Part shown: positions 10,957 to 23,575 of the stretch, piece after piece | How the letters are laid out: the number at the start of each line of letters is the position of its first letter | Position numbering within the stretch: the first letter of the stretch is position 1 | DNA from: Acanthochlamys bracteata | Lineage: Eukaryota > Streptophyta > Magnoliopsida > Pandanales > Velloziaceae | Direction of reading: 5' to 3' | Assembly: GCA_019914995.1 (NCBI GenBank) | Contig: CM034127.1 | Location: 3,348,001 to 3,412,000, forward strand | Length of the DNA stretch: 64,000 nucleotides | Notes under the pieces: model-generated | Seen by the model: only the letters and a program-made list of their open reading frames with translations | The model's database searches: none | What the model was told of the DNA's origin: nothing | Program-made: the position numbers and the translations under genes

Positions 10957-13900
10957 TCAGTCTCTTTTCTTTGATCCCACTGCAAAGAACTCAGTGATGA
11001 CCTCAAGCGGCATGCCCTTTGTCTCAGGCACCTTTAAGTATACGAATACAAAGGATATGACGCACACGATAGCGTAGATGCCGAATACACCGGCAAGACC
11101 GATAGATTTGAGCATGACAGGGAGGGTGTAGGTTACAATGATATCTCCAATCCAAAATGTGAGGGCACATATGGCAATGCAGACTCCACGGACACGTGTT
11201 GGGAAGATCTCAGCACAGAGAATGTTAGGGACGGGACCAAAGCCCATGACAAAGCAGCAGAAGTACAGGATAACACTCACAGTAGAGAGCACCGCGTGCA
11301 ACACTGTGCTCATGGGAATGAGATTGGACAAGACTAACATGATCAGAGCTGCTATAAGGATAGGGATGGTAGTCAGCAAAAGATACCTGTTCCCAAATTC
11401 AAAGGAGAAAACAAATTAATCACAATCAGCCATCAACTGGGGGACTGACATTGCACACAAAGTTGGGGGGAACATATAGTTAAAGAGGGTTTCATGCAAA
11501 GAAGAACGAGCTTTACCTTCTTCCAGCGAAATCCATAAGCCTCATCGCAATACCAATAGCAGGAAGCATCAAAAATGTGGTGAGTGCACTGATCAGGATA
11601 GAAGCAGAGTCAGAACTGATGCCTAAGTTCGATAGAAGGACACCAACACCTGCTTGCTCAAGAATCTGAGGAGTGTAGTAGAGTACCCCATTTATGCCAG
11701 AGAACTGCATAGCAAATGTAATCGGTATTCATAAGTCATTTGCTGAAAAAGTACAAAACTGACAACAAAAACGTGAAGAAAAAGGAGATGAAACGCTTGG
11801 TCTTGACAGTTAAACAAGCTTCAAGATAATATACATAAATAAAAAAAGAAGATAGCAACGATATACGCGTCACTGTAAGTACAGCTAATATCCTCTGCTC
11901 ATCTTAGGTTCAATCCTAGCACCTAATTGGTGCTTATCTGTCATCTCCAGGTATATGTAAAACCCAGATTAGATAGTAAGTCTAAGAAAATAAGACTTGC
12001 TTATTAGGTCCGTTTATGAACCGAATAGTACTAATTTTATTTACCAGAAAGACTGGTTAAACTTATATGGTCGATCAGCTAAGTTACAGTACCAACGAAA
12101 CATGAGCCATCCAAAAAGTATGTTCTCCACCAGAATCTTCAACATGTTCTCTACCATTACAAACATCAAAAACAGCCATTCAAAAACTAATCACAAATTG
12201 CGCTATTATCCTACTGGAATGACCTGTATTAACATATTACAATGGAAAACGCACATGTGTATGAATCAACTACCAACTATCAAGATGCATGTCAAGGAAG
12301 TTAAGACATACAGTGCCAATTAAACTATACAGACATAAAACCTTTATACAGAGAACTTAACAACTACGTCTTTATCAAAATGCATGTTAGCTTTTGTGTC
12401 ATATCTATACATGCCTATCTAGCTTGGTGATATAGATTAAAGCTTGAAACTGAAATCCAAAAGAAACAGATTAACAAGAATGTGTGTCACATGGATCATA
12501 AGCATGCTAATATAAGCCACACCTACCTGTTGAAGAATTTGTATACCAACACCAACAACCAATGCAGCCTTAACACCAGGTTCAAAAAGATCTTTCCATG
12601 ATGGACCTTTAGCAGCTGTCTCTGACGGATGAACCATAGCTGGCCCAATTGGATGTTGTTCCAAGAGAGCCCTCGAATATAAAGCAGGTTCACCAACAAG
12701 CGCAGCAGCTTGTACAAATTCTCCTTCTTCAGGAGGCTCACCACCAGGAATTGAAACAAGGGATCCCCTCCTTGAACCAGGTGTACCCTCTGTATGGAGG
12801 TAGACTCTCTTAAAACCTCCTTCTTTCTTCCCATCTGGTCCTTCTTTCTCAGCCCATTTCCAAGCAAGCTGCCATCCTCCACCAATTCCCATTGTACTGC
12901 CCGACTCTCCATCAGCTCCCAGAAGGCTACTGAAAATACTTCCATGTGCTTGAGCAACACCTTTGCCTTCAGCACCTGTTGCTTGGCGTGAAAGAAGAGG
13001 ACTCTGCAAGTTGTCATCTGAATCCCCTCCAGCTGCATCCGCTGCATCATCCTCATCACCGTCTCCTTGAGCCTCTTCATCCCATTGCTCAGTCTTGGGT
13101 TGCTGCTCTCCCATATTAAACATGCTGCCAAAATTAGGGAACAATATGCTGCGCATGCTTCCAGTCTCGGCTGGCTTTTCATGGACACTTCCAAAAAGAG
13201 TCACCAGTGGGTCCATAAGCGGAACATTTGGGTTCTGCATACTTGCACCACGAGAAACAAGACCAAGAGTACTACCAAGGATGCTATGCCCTGTTGCAGG
13301 TCGTGCAACCCAGGATTGCCCCGCTTCAGGTCCATATAGCACAATCTTTTCCTTATCCTCAGCTAAAGTCTGGTCGTCATCGATTTGATCAGCAGGACCA
13401 ATTATGTACTCCTCTATGGATGTCTCTTGGCCAACACCTAAACCTTCAACAAGAAGAGCCATTTCTCCTGCGACAATAAGAAATGTCAGGATTCTATTTA
13501 CAAATACTATGAATAACATGAATGCTCCAGAAACTGTACAAAAGCTAACACCAATTCAAACAATAAATAAGAGCAAGGACTGAGATACAGGAGGTTTCAC
13601 AAAACAACAGATGAGGAAATATTCGAACAACTTCAAGGAAAGAAAAATTGCAAAGACACTCCCTAAAATTAGTTCGAACCACTCGTTCAAAGCGTACTGA
13701 ACAGTGGTTTATGGAAGCACAGAGAAGAGAGTATTATGGCGAGTCTTAAGGATTTGATATAAGTCTTCCTAACTGGTAAGTTAGGTGGAAGGCAGATGCC
13801 ACTAGTCCTTAACTACTTAAAAGATGGTCATAGGAGATCTAGATATTATCTTAGAGCTTATCATTAATTAAAAATACGAAAGCAAATTTGAACATTCATC

Positions 13901-16046
13901 ATGCAACCCTACCATAATAATACTGATAAAGATATTTTTCTATGCTCCCATAAAAATCCATATATACTGGTCCCTTACTGATAGGGAGTGCTTAAAACTA
14001 CTGCCATCCTACGTGAATTTGATCAGCTGCGAAGAATGTAGTTCAATGTACATCTTGCTAGACATAGTCAAACAAGCGCACAAACGTGAAAAGCCTGTCA
14101 ACTAGTAATTTCTGAATTCCTAAGAACTTCAATTGAGCTCATGATCTGAAGAAAAAGGTGCATGTGCCTTCCCATGGGCATCCTTCATGCCAAGAATGAA
14201 ACAAATTTGACATCCAAAAAAGAAGAAAACCGTTTGTAGCTGCAATTAAAAACTTGAATTGTCAAATAGATCAAAACTACCATAATATGAGTAAGTACCT
14301 TATGTTAGGATAACACCGTGTAAAGTCAGTTATATTTGATAAAACATTTGCAAAAGAATAAAGCTTCATTCCCCTGCACTCTTTACCTGAAACATCTTCC
14401 CTTCCACGTAGCCTCTGCAAGATCTTTTTCGCCTCTGACATGCGCCCTTTGCTTACAAGCCACCTCGGGGATTCAGGCAAATAGAATACTGCTAGTGCAA
14501 AAAATAACAACGAAGGTATGAAAAGAACTCCTAGCATCACCCGCCAGTTTGGTTGTGCCATAAGAGACATTCCAAACACCATGCAGTAGGAGAGAAACAT
14601 TCCTCCAGACCCACTGAACTGAGGAAGGGTATTCAACAATCCCCTAATCTCTGATGGTGCAGTTTCAGAGATGTATAATGGAACAAGTGTAACGGCCAAT
14701 CCAATACCAAGTCCATCAACAAGCCTTGCCAGTAGCAGAACATAGACATTGGGAGCCCATAACATTATTAAACCACTAATGAAGTAGAGGATTGATGAGA
14801 CAATAAGCATGGGCCGCCTTCCTACAGCATCGGCGACAGCTCCTGAGAATGTTGTGACGATAGTGGCTCCAATAAGGGACATAGCCACAATCAGACCTTC
14901 TATTGTAGGCTGGCTCTGCAACTGGAATTCCCTTTTTATATACAGAACAGCTCCTGTAGAACATAAAATGATAACACATGAAACTTTATTTGCGTTTAAT
15001 TGATTGAAGATTTGCTGTGAAACATAGCAATTGCCTTGAAATTCATTAGTGAAGACCAGGATACTGAATAAGGAAACTACAAAGATCCAATCAAACAAAA
15101 CCATTTCTCACTGGAATAGCAAATTCCAATGGAAACTTCAGAAACAAGATTAGAATTTAAATCCAACGTAGCATATCTACCAAATTCCAGTAATTTCAAG
15201 TTTCCATCCAAAGATAGCTTCCAAAGTTTGTTTGAAACAAACACCTTGCTGCTTCCTAGAGCCAACATACGACGACAAACTACCATTATAATTGTTATTT
15301 GTTTTTCTGCAAGTCTTCATGGCAAAAGTTAAGAGCAAAGGTTCCTCCTTTCATCAAAATAAGATTTGAAACTAATCTAAACCCAAGCACGGAAGCCAAA
15401 ACACCCCGATCTCTATGATACTCATGATCCTAAACAGTATTATTAATCTTACCAAGGAACAGTATTAAAAATATTCCTGATCAAATTATCGCACTCAATA
15501 ACCTATAAGAAACAAATAATGAAACAAAGAAAATGAAAAAAGCCGCCACCTTTTGCAAATCCCAAAAGCGCCATGAATCCCATTACATCAGCAAACAAGA
15601 TCTCACACATCTCTCACGGAACACGTTCTACCAAGATAAACACCAAAAAAGATAATTCGTTTACCAAAATTCATCACCATCGGACAAACACCAAATCCTC
15701 CCAGCATCAACCGATAACATTACCGAATTTCCCCCTCTGCATCATCTGAAAACAGATCCCAGCCCTTCTCCATCATTACAAAGTGCAAAACAACCATAAA
15801 AGAGAATCAACTTTTTTATAGTCAACAATCAAAACATCTCAAATTCAAGCCGAAATCTCTAACAAATACACCAATAACGGAAAACCCAGATTCCAAAACA
15901 ACCAAATAATATCAAGAAAAACTCAAATCAAGTAATGAAAATTCCATACAAACAATCAAAATTTTACCAGCGATGGTAGCATTGTCCCATCCTTGAAGCA
16001 AGTTCCCGATCGAAGCAGCAATAGCCACCAACACTGCTCCCCTCAT
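10957..16046 (-). CDS. MSSP2: Tonoplast monosaccharide transporter, MSSP2/TMT2 type, 734 aa, five exons
   Basis: Exons on the minus strand are 15968-16046, 14387-14953, 12527-13467, 11517-11704 and 10957-11386. All have GT-AG introns, and phases add up to 735 codons including the stop. The product is a major-facilitator sugar/H+ antiporter with six N-terminal membrane helices (starting at NLLQGWDNATIAG), a long hydrophilic central loop and six C-terminal helices. Sugar-transporter signatures are present: GRRPMLI, PESPRWL, QQFSGINGVLYYTPQILEQ and PETKGMPLEVITEFF. The loop of ~270 residues contains a run of acidic residues and SPLLSRQ, the family hallmark that separates MSSP/TMT/TST from other hexose carriers. 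Known members load glucose, fructose or sucrose into the vacuole. The C-terminus ends GSKKRD, slightly shorter than the Arabidopsis relative as I recall it. The length matches the family (about 730-740 aa). Confidence 0.93.
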
Positions 16047-16364
16047 TTTCTCCCTCTCTCCTCCCCCTCTTCAATTAAATGAATCTGCGAATTTTTTCTT
16101 CTTCAGAGCAACAATAATAATAACAAGAAGAAGAAGAACAGCTGTGGGGTTGCCTAAAACAAATTAATAAGAACCCACCAGAGAGTGCCGCAAACAAACA
16201 AAAGACACCCTCAATTTTTTCTAATTCCCTTCCCAATCAATCATCAATCAAATTTTATTAAAAAATTCTCAAAATTTCAAGATCGATCAAATTCGAAAAT
16301 CGAAACGAGACTAATAACAATTTCGAAGAAGTATACTAATAATTCAAACCCCGAAAAAGATAAG

Positions 16365-16395
16365 AGAGAGACAGAGAGAGTGGTGTGGGCTTGAA
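16365..16395. repeat. GA-rich microsatellite in the MSSP2 5' leader/promoter
   Basis: A short purine tract (GAGAGAGACAGAGAGAG) about 330 bases upstream of the MSSP2 start codon. In sense orientation it is a CT tract, common in plant 5' leaders and promoters. Confidence 0.5.
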
Positions 16396-16900
16396 TGGTG
16401 GTGGTGGGCCAATAAGGAAGGGCAGAGAGACGTAAGAGAAGAAGGGGAAGGTGGGGCCAGTAAGGTGCTAACGTGTGCGGACGAGAAGAAGGACAGCAAT
16501 GGCACAATGATAGAGAAGTGAGTGTATATTAATAGTACGTTGCGGCATTGGTATTACTTTATTAATTGTATCATTAAACTTAATTGGTTGTTAAATTATT
16601 CGATACGACTGTATAATTTTTTTTAATACTTTTTACATCTATTTTGATTCATCTGTGGACAGGTGTATGAAGATGGTTTGCCTTTCTTGCCAACTTGATA
16701 TAACTCGCTGGCGCATCTCTTTCGGAACCTTTTGGTAAATTGCAAGATTAAGCCATTATTAAAGGTTATAGATTTTAACTAGCAGTATTGAGATAGCTAA
16801 TTTAGAAATTCACGTATTAAGGAGTGCCTCGTGAGATCCTAGTCAGACTTCGAGAACGAGGAACGAAAAAGTCAGACGCATATTTGCCCACGTAATCTAT

Positions 16901-17088
16901 GAGTGTATTTATTTTTGAGTTTTAGAAAATAAATTAAAAACTATTCAATAAAAAAATATTATTAATTTTATTATCAGTTAGTTTTAAAGTTAAATATAAA
17001 AAATAAAAATTATTTTAAAAATTTTATTTGTTTTATATTAAAATGAGTTTTAAAAATTGAAATTTATAGTATAGAGAAACACGCTCCA
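16901..17088. mobile_element. Small AT-rich inverted-repeat element
   Basis: The left end is GAGTGTATTT and the right end is AAACACGCTC, inverted with 8 of 10 matches. The interior is ~190 bases of A/T with no coding potential. It resembles the other AT-rich elements of the window in size and ends, so a MITE is the likely explanation. Confidence 0.5.
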
Positions 17089-17627
17089 GGCATTCGAGAA
17101 CGAGAAGTAAATTAGGCTAAAACAAATAAAACGGTTCTAATATGCAATTAAAAAAAGGTAGCAACAGATACAAAACTAGAGGTGTTTATTGATAGAGGAA
17201 TGAGTTGCATTTATTAGAGCTGAAGAAATGAAGTTGTTTGCTGACCGACGAAACAAAAAAAAGCCATAAGAGACAGCAACGTGGAGGGTGAAGTTTTATG
17301 ATTATTAATAATTTTAAATTTAATTTAAAAAAATTCTGTTTTTATTTAATATTTTATTGTAAATAAACATTTACATTTACCCAGATGCTTGATCGCTCAG
17401 AATATCTAGAACAGTCATCGAAAATTTTTGGGTAAAAGAATAAAATAATTGCATAAACGAACACGATCCACGTGTAGCTGTGTGTTTGATTGATGTGACA
17501 GTCTAGAGTAGAGGCCACGCCGGAGAGGAAACAAATTAACCAAGCAATGATGAGTGGTTAAATGTTTTGTCTTACATTATCTTTCTTCCGGAGAAAGCAT
17601 TTCAGAACTTCGGTTCTAGTTAAATTT

Positions 17628-17870
17628 GGGCGTATTTAACGATACATCAAATTCATTTTTTTTAATTTGTTTTTAATATAAAATTTATACAAAAATTAAA
17701 ATAAATTTTTTTATTAATAATTTTTTTTAAAAATAATTTTAAAACTTACTATAAATATTAAATTAATATACAATTATATTTTTAATAAATATTTTTAATT
17801 TTAATTTAATTTTTTAATTGGCTTTTAAAAAAAACACTTCGCTCATTTTATTTTTAAAATAAACACGCTT
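17628..17870. mobile_element. AT-rich MITE-like element, same family as 36931-37168
   Basis: The ends are GGCGTATTT and AAACACGCT (imperfect inverted repeats). The interior contains TTTTAATATAAAATTTATAC followed by a TTTTTTTATTAATAA block. This block recurs almost word for word at 36960-37030, so the two are copies of one family. Confidence 0.6.
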
Positions 17871-18299
17871 TTTACGGAACATTTGAAAATATTTTTAAAA
17901 TAAAACTTAAAAGTAAAACTTAAAAAGTATTTTCTTTATAAATTAAGTTTTATTTTTCTAAATTTAAAGCAAATACGCAACAGAAAAACTTATGTGACAT
18001 TTTTATAAATTTTAAATTTTAAATAAAATTTTTAAGTATTTATAAAAAATATATTAAAAATATAAAATAAAAAATTAAATAAATATTTTTGAATAAGCAA
18101 TGCTAAACACTTATCACTCACTACTCTCTCATTACATCATGGAATCAAACCCAAAGGAATATCAAAATATCCTGGTGCGGATAAAGGAAACGTTTGAGAA
18201 ATTTAAGAGTGTTTAAACTAAAACTTTAAAAAATTATTAATAATTTTCAAAATTAAGTTTGATTTTTTAATTAACAAAAAATAAAAAGTTTAAACATAT

Positions 18300-18930
18300 A
18301 TATATAAAGAAATGATAAAGGCATTTTATGTTTAGAGATATTTTCGGATACTAAATTTTTGATTTATGATCGAAATAATCTCTAAATTTAATTTTTATCT
18401 TTAGATAAAAAAAATAAGTTAGAAATAAATATAAAAAATTATTTTAACATTTAAAATTAATTTTTAATTAATAAAAAATAAAAAGTATAAATATATATAA
18501 AGAAAAGATCAAGGCACTATTTTTTTAGGATCATTCTTGGACATTTATTTTTTGGTGTATATCTAAAGTGGTTTTTAATTTAATATTTATCGTTGAATAT
18601 AAAAAAAAAGAGTTAGAACTCTCTTAAAAAAATTTTATCTCAATCGCATTACGAATTAACGTTCATCTAGCCATTTGATCAAAATGAACAGAAATGATAT
18701 AATATATATATATATATATAGTTTTTTTAGTTTTTTTTTTTTATCATTTTGATCAAATGACAGAATAGAGATAAATTTATGCTCTGATTGAGTTAAAATT
18801 TTATAACTATATTTCTAACTCATAGTTCTTCATATCTAATTAGATAGATTTATTTGAAAATGACTCCGGTCATAAATCGATAGTGTCCGAAAGTACTTTT
18901 AAAAAAAAATGCATCTATCTGTTTTTATAT
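18300..18930. repeat. Long imperfect inverted repeat (foldback-like) with TA-repeat loop and a direct repeat of its arm
   Basis: The core pairs CATTTGATCAAAATGA (~18672-18687) with TCATTTTGATCAAATGA (~18743-18760), around a T-rich loop with a (TA)n run at ~18700-18721. Pairing continues outward: a Tyr-like TTTTATCTCAATCGC stretch on the left against GATTGAGTTAAAATTTTAT on the right, then CGGAxACTA/GATTTATGA motifs against their complement at 18840-18900. The outer left-arm sequence, including ATAAAAAATAAAAAGT and the AAGGCA.T motif, also occurs as a direct copy ~200 bases upstream (18263-18330 versus 18468-18525). Non-autonomous foldback transposon is the simplest reading. Confidence 0.65.
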
Positions 18931-20167
18931 ATATAATTTATGATATATTATTTATTTACATTTTTTGAAGTTTAAAATATGTAGAGTTTTCATTGTAAAA
19001 ATTAGTATAAAATTTTAATAAACAGTAACAAATATAATCAAATATGCCAAAAATATTAACAAGTTCTGGTCGTAGGCTCGTAGGTTCCAAGCCAATTAGT
19101 TTCAAACAAGTTAGATCTAGATGTTTGGGAGTCAATATAAATTTTTTTTAAAAATAGAAGATATTATTATTTGTTTTTAAAAACGTATTTTATGTTTTTA
19201 ACTTCAATAAAATTAATAAAAATAAATAATAATAATATTTTATGACGTAAAAATTTATATATATTTTAAATTTTTATATAAATTTATAAAATATTATAAA
19301 AAATTATTAAAAATTATATAATTAAAATATGAAAAAGTGTTTTTGGGAAAGCATGGCCAAACGCGCCTTACGCTAGTAATTAAGGCAGTGTTTTTCTCCA
19401 AGAGTTGGTACACAAAGTTCTCTTCAACTCTCCATTTAACTCCAACAAAGTTATACCCAACAAATGAGTTAACTTTTATTAGAATTTTAATACTTCTATT
19501 GAAAGTGAGTAAAGAAATATTATTGAAAGTATGCTTAATTTATTTATATATGTTACTGAAGTAAGTTTAAAATTTTTTAATATATGATTGCTGAAAATGG
19601 AGTTTAAAATTGAGTTACAGAAAATAAAATTTTGATAAAATGTAAGCATAAAATGTATTTCGAACTTCATTTTTAGTTGAAAAAGCTGAATTCCGATGCA
19701 AAAGAAACAATTATTTTACGTTAGTCTTGGAAAAAACGGCCCAGTTCGCCTCTGCGTGTCCTGATTATTAAGCCCACAAAAGAAAATATAGGCCGTAGAC
19801 TTAGCAGGCTCTTAAAGACAGTCCTATTTTAGAAAGCCCAGTTAGTAGACAATTTCCTTCAGTTACAGATATGGCCCTAGTTCGCAAAATATTCTACAAA
19901 ATGTCGTCTTTTTAGTTAACTATTTTATTAGTAGCCTGGTTTCGCAAACTTCTTAATACCAGAAGACCCCATTGCAATTCTCCTTCATCTTCTTTCTCCT
20001 CTCTTTCAGCAGCCGTCGTGCACGAAAAATTCATAGTTTCTTCTTCCCCTTCTAATTTTAAGTAATCTTTGCTTGTGTATCGATATTGAGTTTGGGAGAA
20101 GGAATTTTTCTGAACTTTTTTTGGTTGGGGATCTTCGGATTTGTGAATAATCGATTTTAGTAATGCG

Positions 20168-23100
20168 GAGATCGAGCGGAATTCTTCGCGTATAGAGCAT
20201 AGACCGGGAGTGTTGTTCATCGGTGCTTCTAACGTTGGAAGACGCACTCTTGTTTCCAGTTATTCCCCTTTCTTTATCTCAACGAGAAATTTCCTTTTTG
20301 TTTATTCATATTTGGGTTTTTTCTGCTCGTCTTTTGATTTGATAATGAATTCGTTGAATTTGGTTCTAGTAGGTGTTTGTGTATTTGTTTATTTTATTTG
20401 ATAGAATACTCAAGGAGTGCATATATAATGTTGCTATAGATTTCTGTTTCTACAATGTTGGTTTGAAATTTTTAGATAGATGTTAATAGAGTTTTGTGAA
20501 AAAGTTTATTTACTCGTTGTCGGCTTTGATCAACTGTAAAAATTCCCACACCTCGGTTTCCTTTGTCATCTCTAATTGGCTAACTGCACATAATGTTGAA
20601 GTCTTTAGAAGTAGATAGGTTGGCAAATTACAAGGTTACATCTCATTCTTCAGCAGGTTGCTGCACTCATTGGAAAGATATATGAAAAACTTGATACGTA
20701 TATTTGGCATGGAGACTAGCCACTCCTGCTTATTTTGCAATGTACTAATATATGAACTTTCTGGGTAACTTGTTATGTATACTACAAAATAATACAATTA
20801 TACCTTAAGTTTGACTAGGATGACAAATTTGATTATTGAAAAATTGGATACATCATAACAATGTCGGAAACTTCTAGCTGAAATTTGATGGATTCATAGA
20901 TGTTGGAATTATCTACTTAAAGTCTCGATTAGTTCAATGAATATGTGGGAGAGCTTCAGTGAATAGTATATGTATCTGCCAAAGCAAGTTCAGTTCATTG
21001 ACATGTTTGACATCTTCATACAACTAAATGAACAGATGTAATAAAGTTGAGTAATACCATGTGAACCCCTTTGAGTACCCTTTTGGTTACTCCTTTTTTT
21101 ATTTGTGTGGTTGGATGGAATGAGATGCTTGCATTGTGGTGGCTGTTTAAAGATAAATGGTGGATTTTAAAACAAAAACACAAGAAGGGGTTTGCAAGAG
21201 GGTCCCATATTTCTATTTGACAAAGTTTCTTGTGAAGCAAATTTCTAATAGGACAGTTTTAGTAGTGCACTGTTGGTCTTGTTTTCACCTGGCTCCGAAT
21301 CCACTTGGCTGACCGGACATTTGATAAAGCTTTTGAATTATGGTGTGTACTCCATCACCAAACATCTGTATCCTTTAGTTGTCTGTGGGATATTCCTGAA
21401 ATTCTTTAGCTGCACTTTACCTTGTTGTCGTGTTGGGAAATAGTAATGACCTGCTCCATTTTTCTGAAATGTACTCTTTCTAATTGCTAGGTGGTGTCTT
21501 TTGGTTTGTGATGTTTCAAGAAGTTATACTGACTGACACTTGAACAAAATCACTTGAGCATCTGATGATTTCTCCTGATTTTGCCTTCCTGATATATCTT
21601 GTATTAAATTACTTTTCATTCTTTTCAGGACTTCTCTCAGTTGATATTCCAGATACATCTGACTTGTCTAAAGGGTTACACTGTCAATGGTGCGGATCTC
21701 AAAGAAAAATAATAGTGAATTATTATCTCTTCGAATATTCTTTTGATTTGTGGCTTTACTTCTCAGTTGGACCATTGACACAAAGTACTACTCCGAAGAA
21801 GGCTTCTCTTTCAGAACTTTGCCAATTACTAAGCAACTGGAAGCATTAGTGTTGGTCTTTGACATGAGCGATGTTCGTAACTTACTCAATATGTAAACTT
21901 CATCTTTTATTTCAATTTGAGGATGGCTTTTAATATTCAAATTTGTGATTAACTCTGAGAATCTAGTAGTTATCTTTGCATATTGATGTCTTTTTAGTGC
22001 TTAATCGGCAGGAATCATCTTTCACTTTGCTACAAAATTTTGTGTCAAATGTAGACATACAAAATTTGGAAATACTGTTGTGTATAGGCAACAAAACCGA
22101 CCTTGTGCCTGGTCGTTATGCCCATGCAGAGTACAGAAGATACCTGCAAAGGCGAGGGGAATCAAATAGCTATCCCCACCATGAATTCTTGGACTATGGA
22201 ATAAATGAGACTGAAGGTTATAGCTTTGTTGGGAGAGGAAGAGCCATCTTTTGAGTTGAAGAAGTCGATCTTGGACTGGTGTAGCCAGTACAATATTGAG
22301 TTTATTGAAGCTTGTGCATCAAGTGCTGATTTTGACAAATGTACCTTGTAGATACTTGAATTTCTGATATTAGCAGGTGCTTATATTTGGATCTGAATTC
22401 TGAACCAAGTTAATCCAGGTTGCTGAAGAATGTGAGCTATTTTGAGCTTTTAACCAGTAAATTTCAAGGCCAGTTAACATTTTTATAACTGCAGAAGTTA
22501 AATGCTTCATGAAACTTTCGAACAATTTTACAGAATTATCTTTTGTGTAGTTTCTAACTTAAAAAGGGTGAATGGTTTTTAAGTGCATTTTGTCTGCGAT
22601 GATTAATTGACTATCTTGTCACAAATTTATGCAATTTTGGGTGAGAGGCAAAGCAGGAGCCCGGAGCATGTGCCTGCACTGCTTGCTTTTGACCTTTTCT
22701 GAATACCTCAAATTCTCTTCTAGTATTCAGTACTAACATAAAGCATTGATATTCAATCATCAGAATCTTGCTTTTGCGACAGGTCTTTCACTTGGCGGTG
22801 ATATTCAAGGTGTAGATAGAATATACAGTGCTCTCTCTGCTCATATATGGCCAGGAATGATTCTGAAAAATGGGAACAAAGTAGCTGCACTGACGCTCGT
22901 TGAGAAGGAAGGTGAAAACAATGAATCCTACAACTATTGACTTCTACAGTGTGTTTTTCTATAGAACCAGAGCTGCATACCATTGTAGGCATGCCAAAAT
23001 GCTTCTAATCAGCTTCTGACTACTGTCATTATTAATTTGATATACACTGGTGACCAGAGACGACAGACGATGAATCTGATTATGAGGTCAAATATGAGAT

Positions 23101-23575
23101 CCTATCTGGGGACTCATTTGGAGACTGGGAAAGTGCAGGTGAGTCATCTGCTGATATTGACAATGAAATGGCAACAGGCACGTCAATGGGAGCTACTATC
23201 AAGAAATTTCCAGAAATGCCAAATTTAAGACAGGAAAACCATCATAAAAATGTAGCTACATCTCTGGCTTCAGCTTCTGAGGGATTTGACACCCCTCCTG
23301 AAGTAAGCATAGATTACGAGTCCGCAGAACATGGAGAAAATACTGATGGTTTTTATGACTTGGACTAGGAAGAACATCTAGACTTTGAGGAATTAGAAAG
23401 GTTAATGGGTGACATCAGCAGCTTGCGTAATAACCTAAGGCTAATGCCAGATTTCCAGAGAAGAGGAATGGCTGGGAAGCTGGCCTTAAAGATGGCTGCC
23501 ATGTTTGGCTACATGAGTGACGAAGATGAGGTATCAACAGATTTGAGTCTTTTGGACCAAGTATGTGATGCTTGA
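20168..23575 (+). pseudogene. Broken AAGAB/p34-like gene (alpha/gamma-adaptin-binding, GTPase-fold)
   Basis: Exon-like pieces: ~20168-20258, 21629-21689, 21767-~21892, ~22000-22339, 22783-22911 and 23058-23575. They encode P-loop-like HRPGVLFIGASNVGRRTLVS, SVDIPDTSDL, ALVLVFDMSDV, ILLCIGNKTDLVPGRYAHAE, YNIEFIEACASSADFDKC, GVDRIYSALSAHIWPGMIL and the C-terminal LMPDFQRRGMAGKLALKMAA. Most splice sites still work. Lesions: the only ATG at the start (20163) is out of frame, as if one base was lost from an ATGGCGGAG-like beginning. About 12 codons seem missing after WTIDTKYY. One extra T near 22225 shifts the frame between ETEGYS and the EEEPSFELKKS reading. A TAG at 23366-23368 stops the frame before a conserved C-terminal ~65 codons. 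Introns are retained, so this is a decayed duplicate and not a retrocopy. Human AAGAB binds adaptins to aid AP-complex assembly; the plant role is less clear. Confidence 0.8.

Larger units (their letters stand above)
16047..20160. other. MSSP2 upstream region and repeat-rich spacer
   Basis: Bases 16047-~16500 should hold the 5' leader and promoter of MSSP2. The rest, to 20160, is AT-rich and contains several short inverted-repeat elements listed separately. Another candidate lies at ~19118-19370, starting TGTTTGGGAG and ending near GGCCAAACGCGCC. No coding sequence is recognisable. Confidence 0.5.

Noticed and set aside
10337..11006. Minus-strand open frames of 103 and 106 codons downstream of MSSP2
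   Set aside because: They lie in the 3' flank or overlap the last exon in another frame, with no family resemblance.
11880..11935. B-box-like GGTTCAATCC suggesting a tRNA
   Set aside because: No matching A box or cloverleaf could be formed around it; it lies in an MSSP2 intron.
12523..13194. 223-codon minus-strand frame inside the MSSP2 loop exon
   Set aside because: It is a shadow frame of the real exon 12527-13467, which carries the sugar-transporter loop.
21690..21766. Short 77-base gap in the AAGAB-like relic taken as a frameshift
   Set aside because: It has GT-AG borders, a T-rich 3' end and joins the flanking frames correctly, so it is best read as a small intron and not a lesion.
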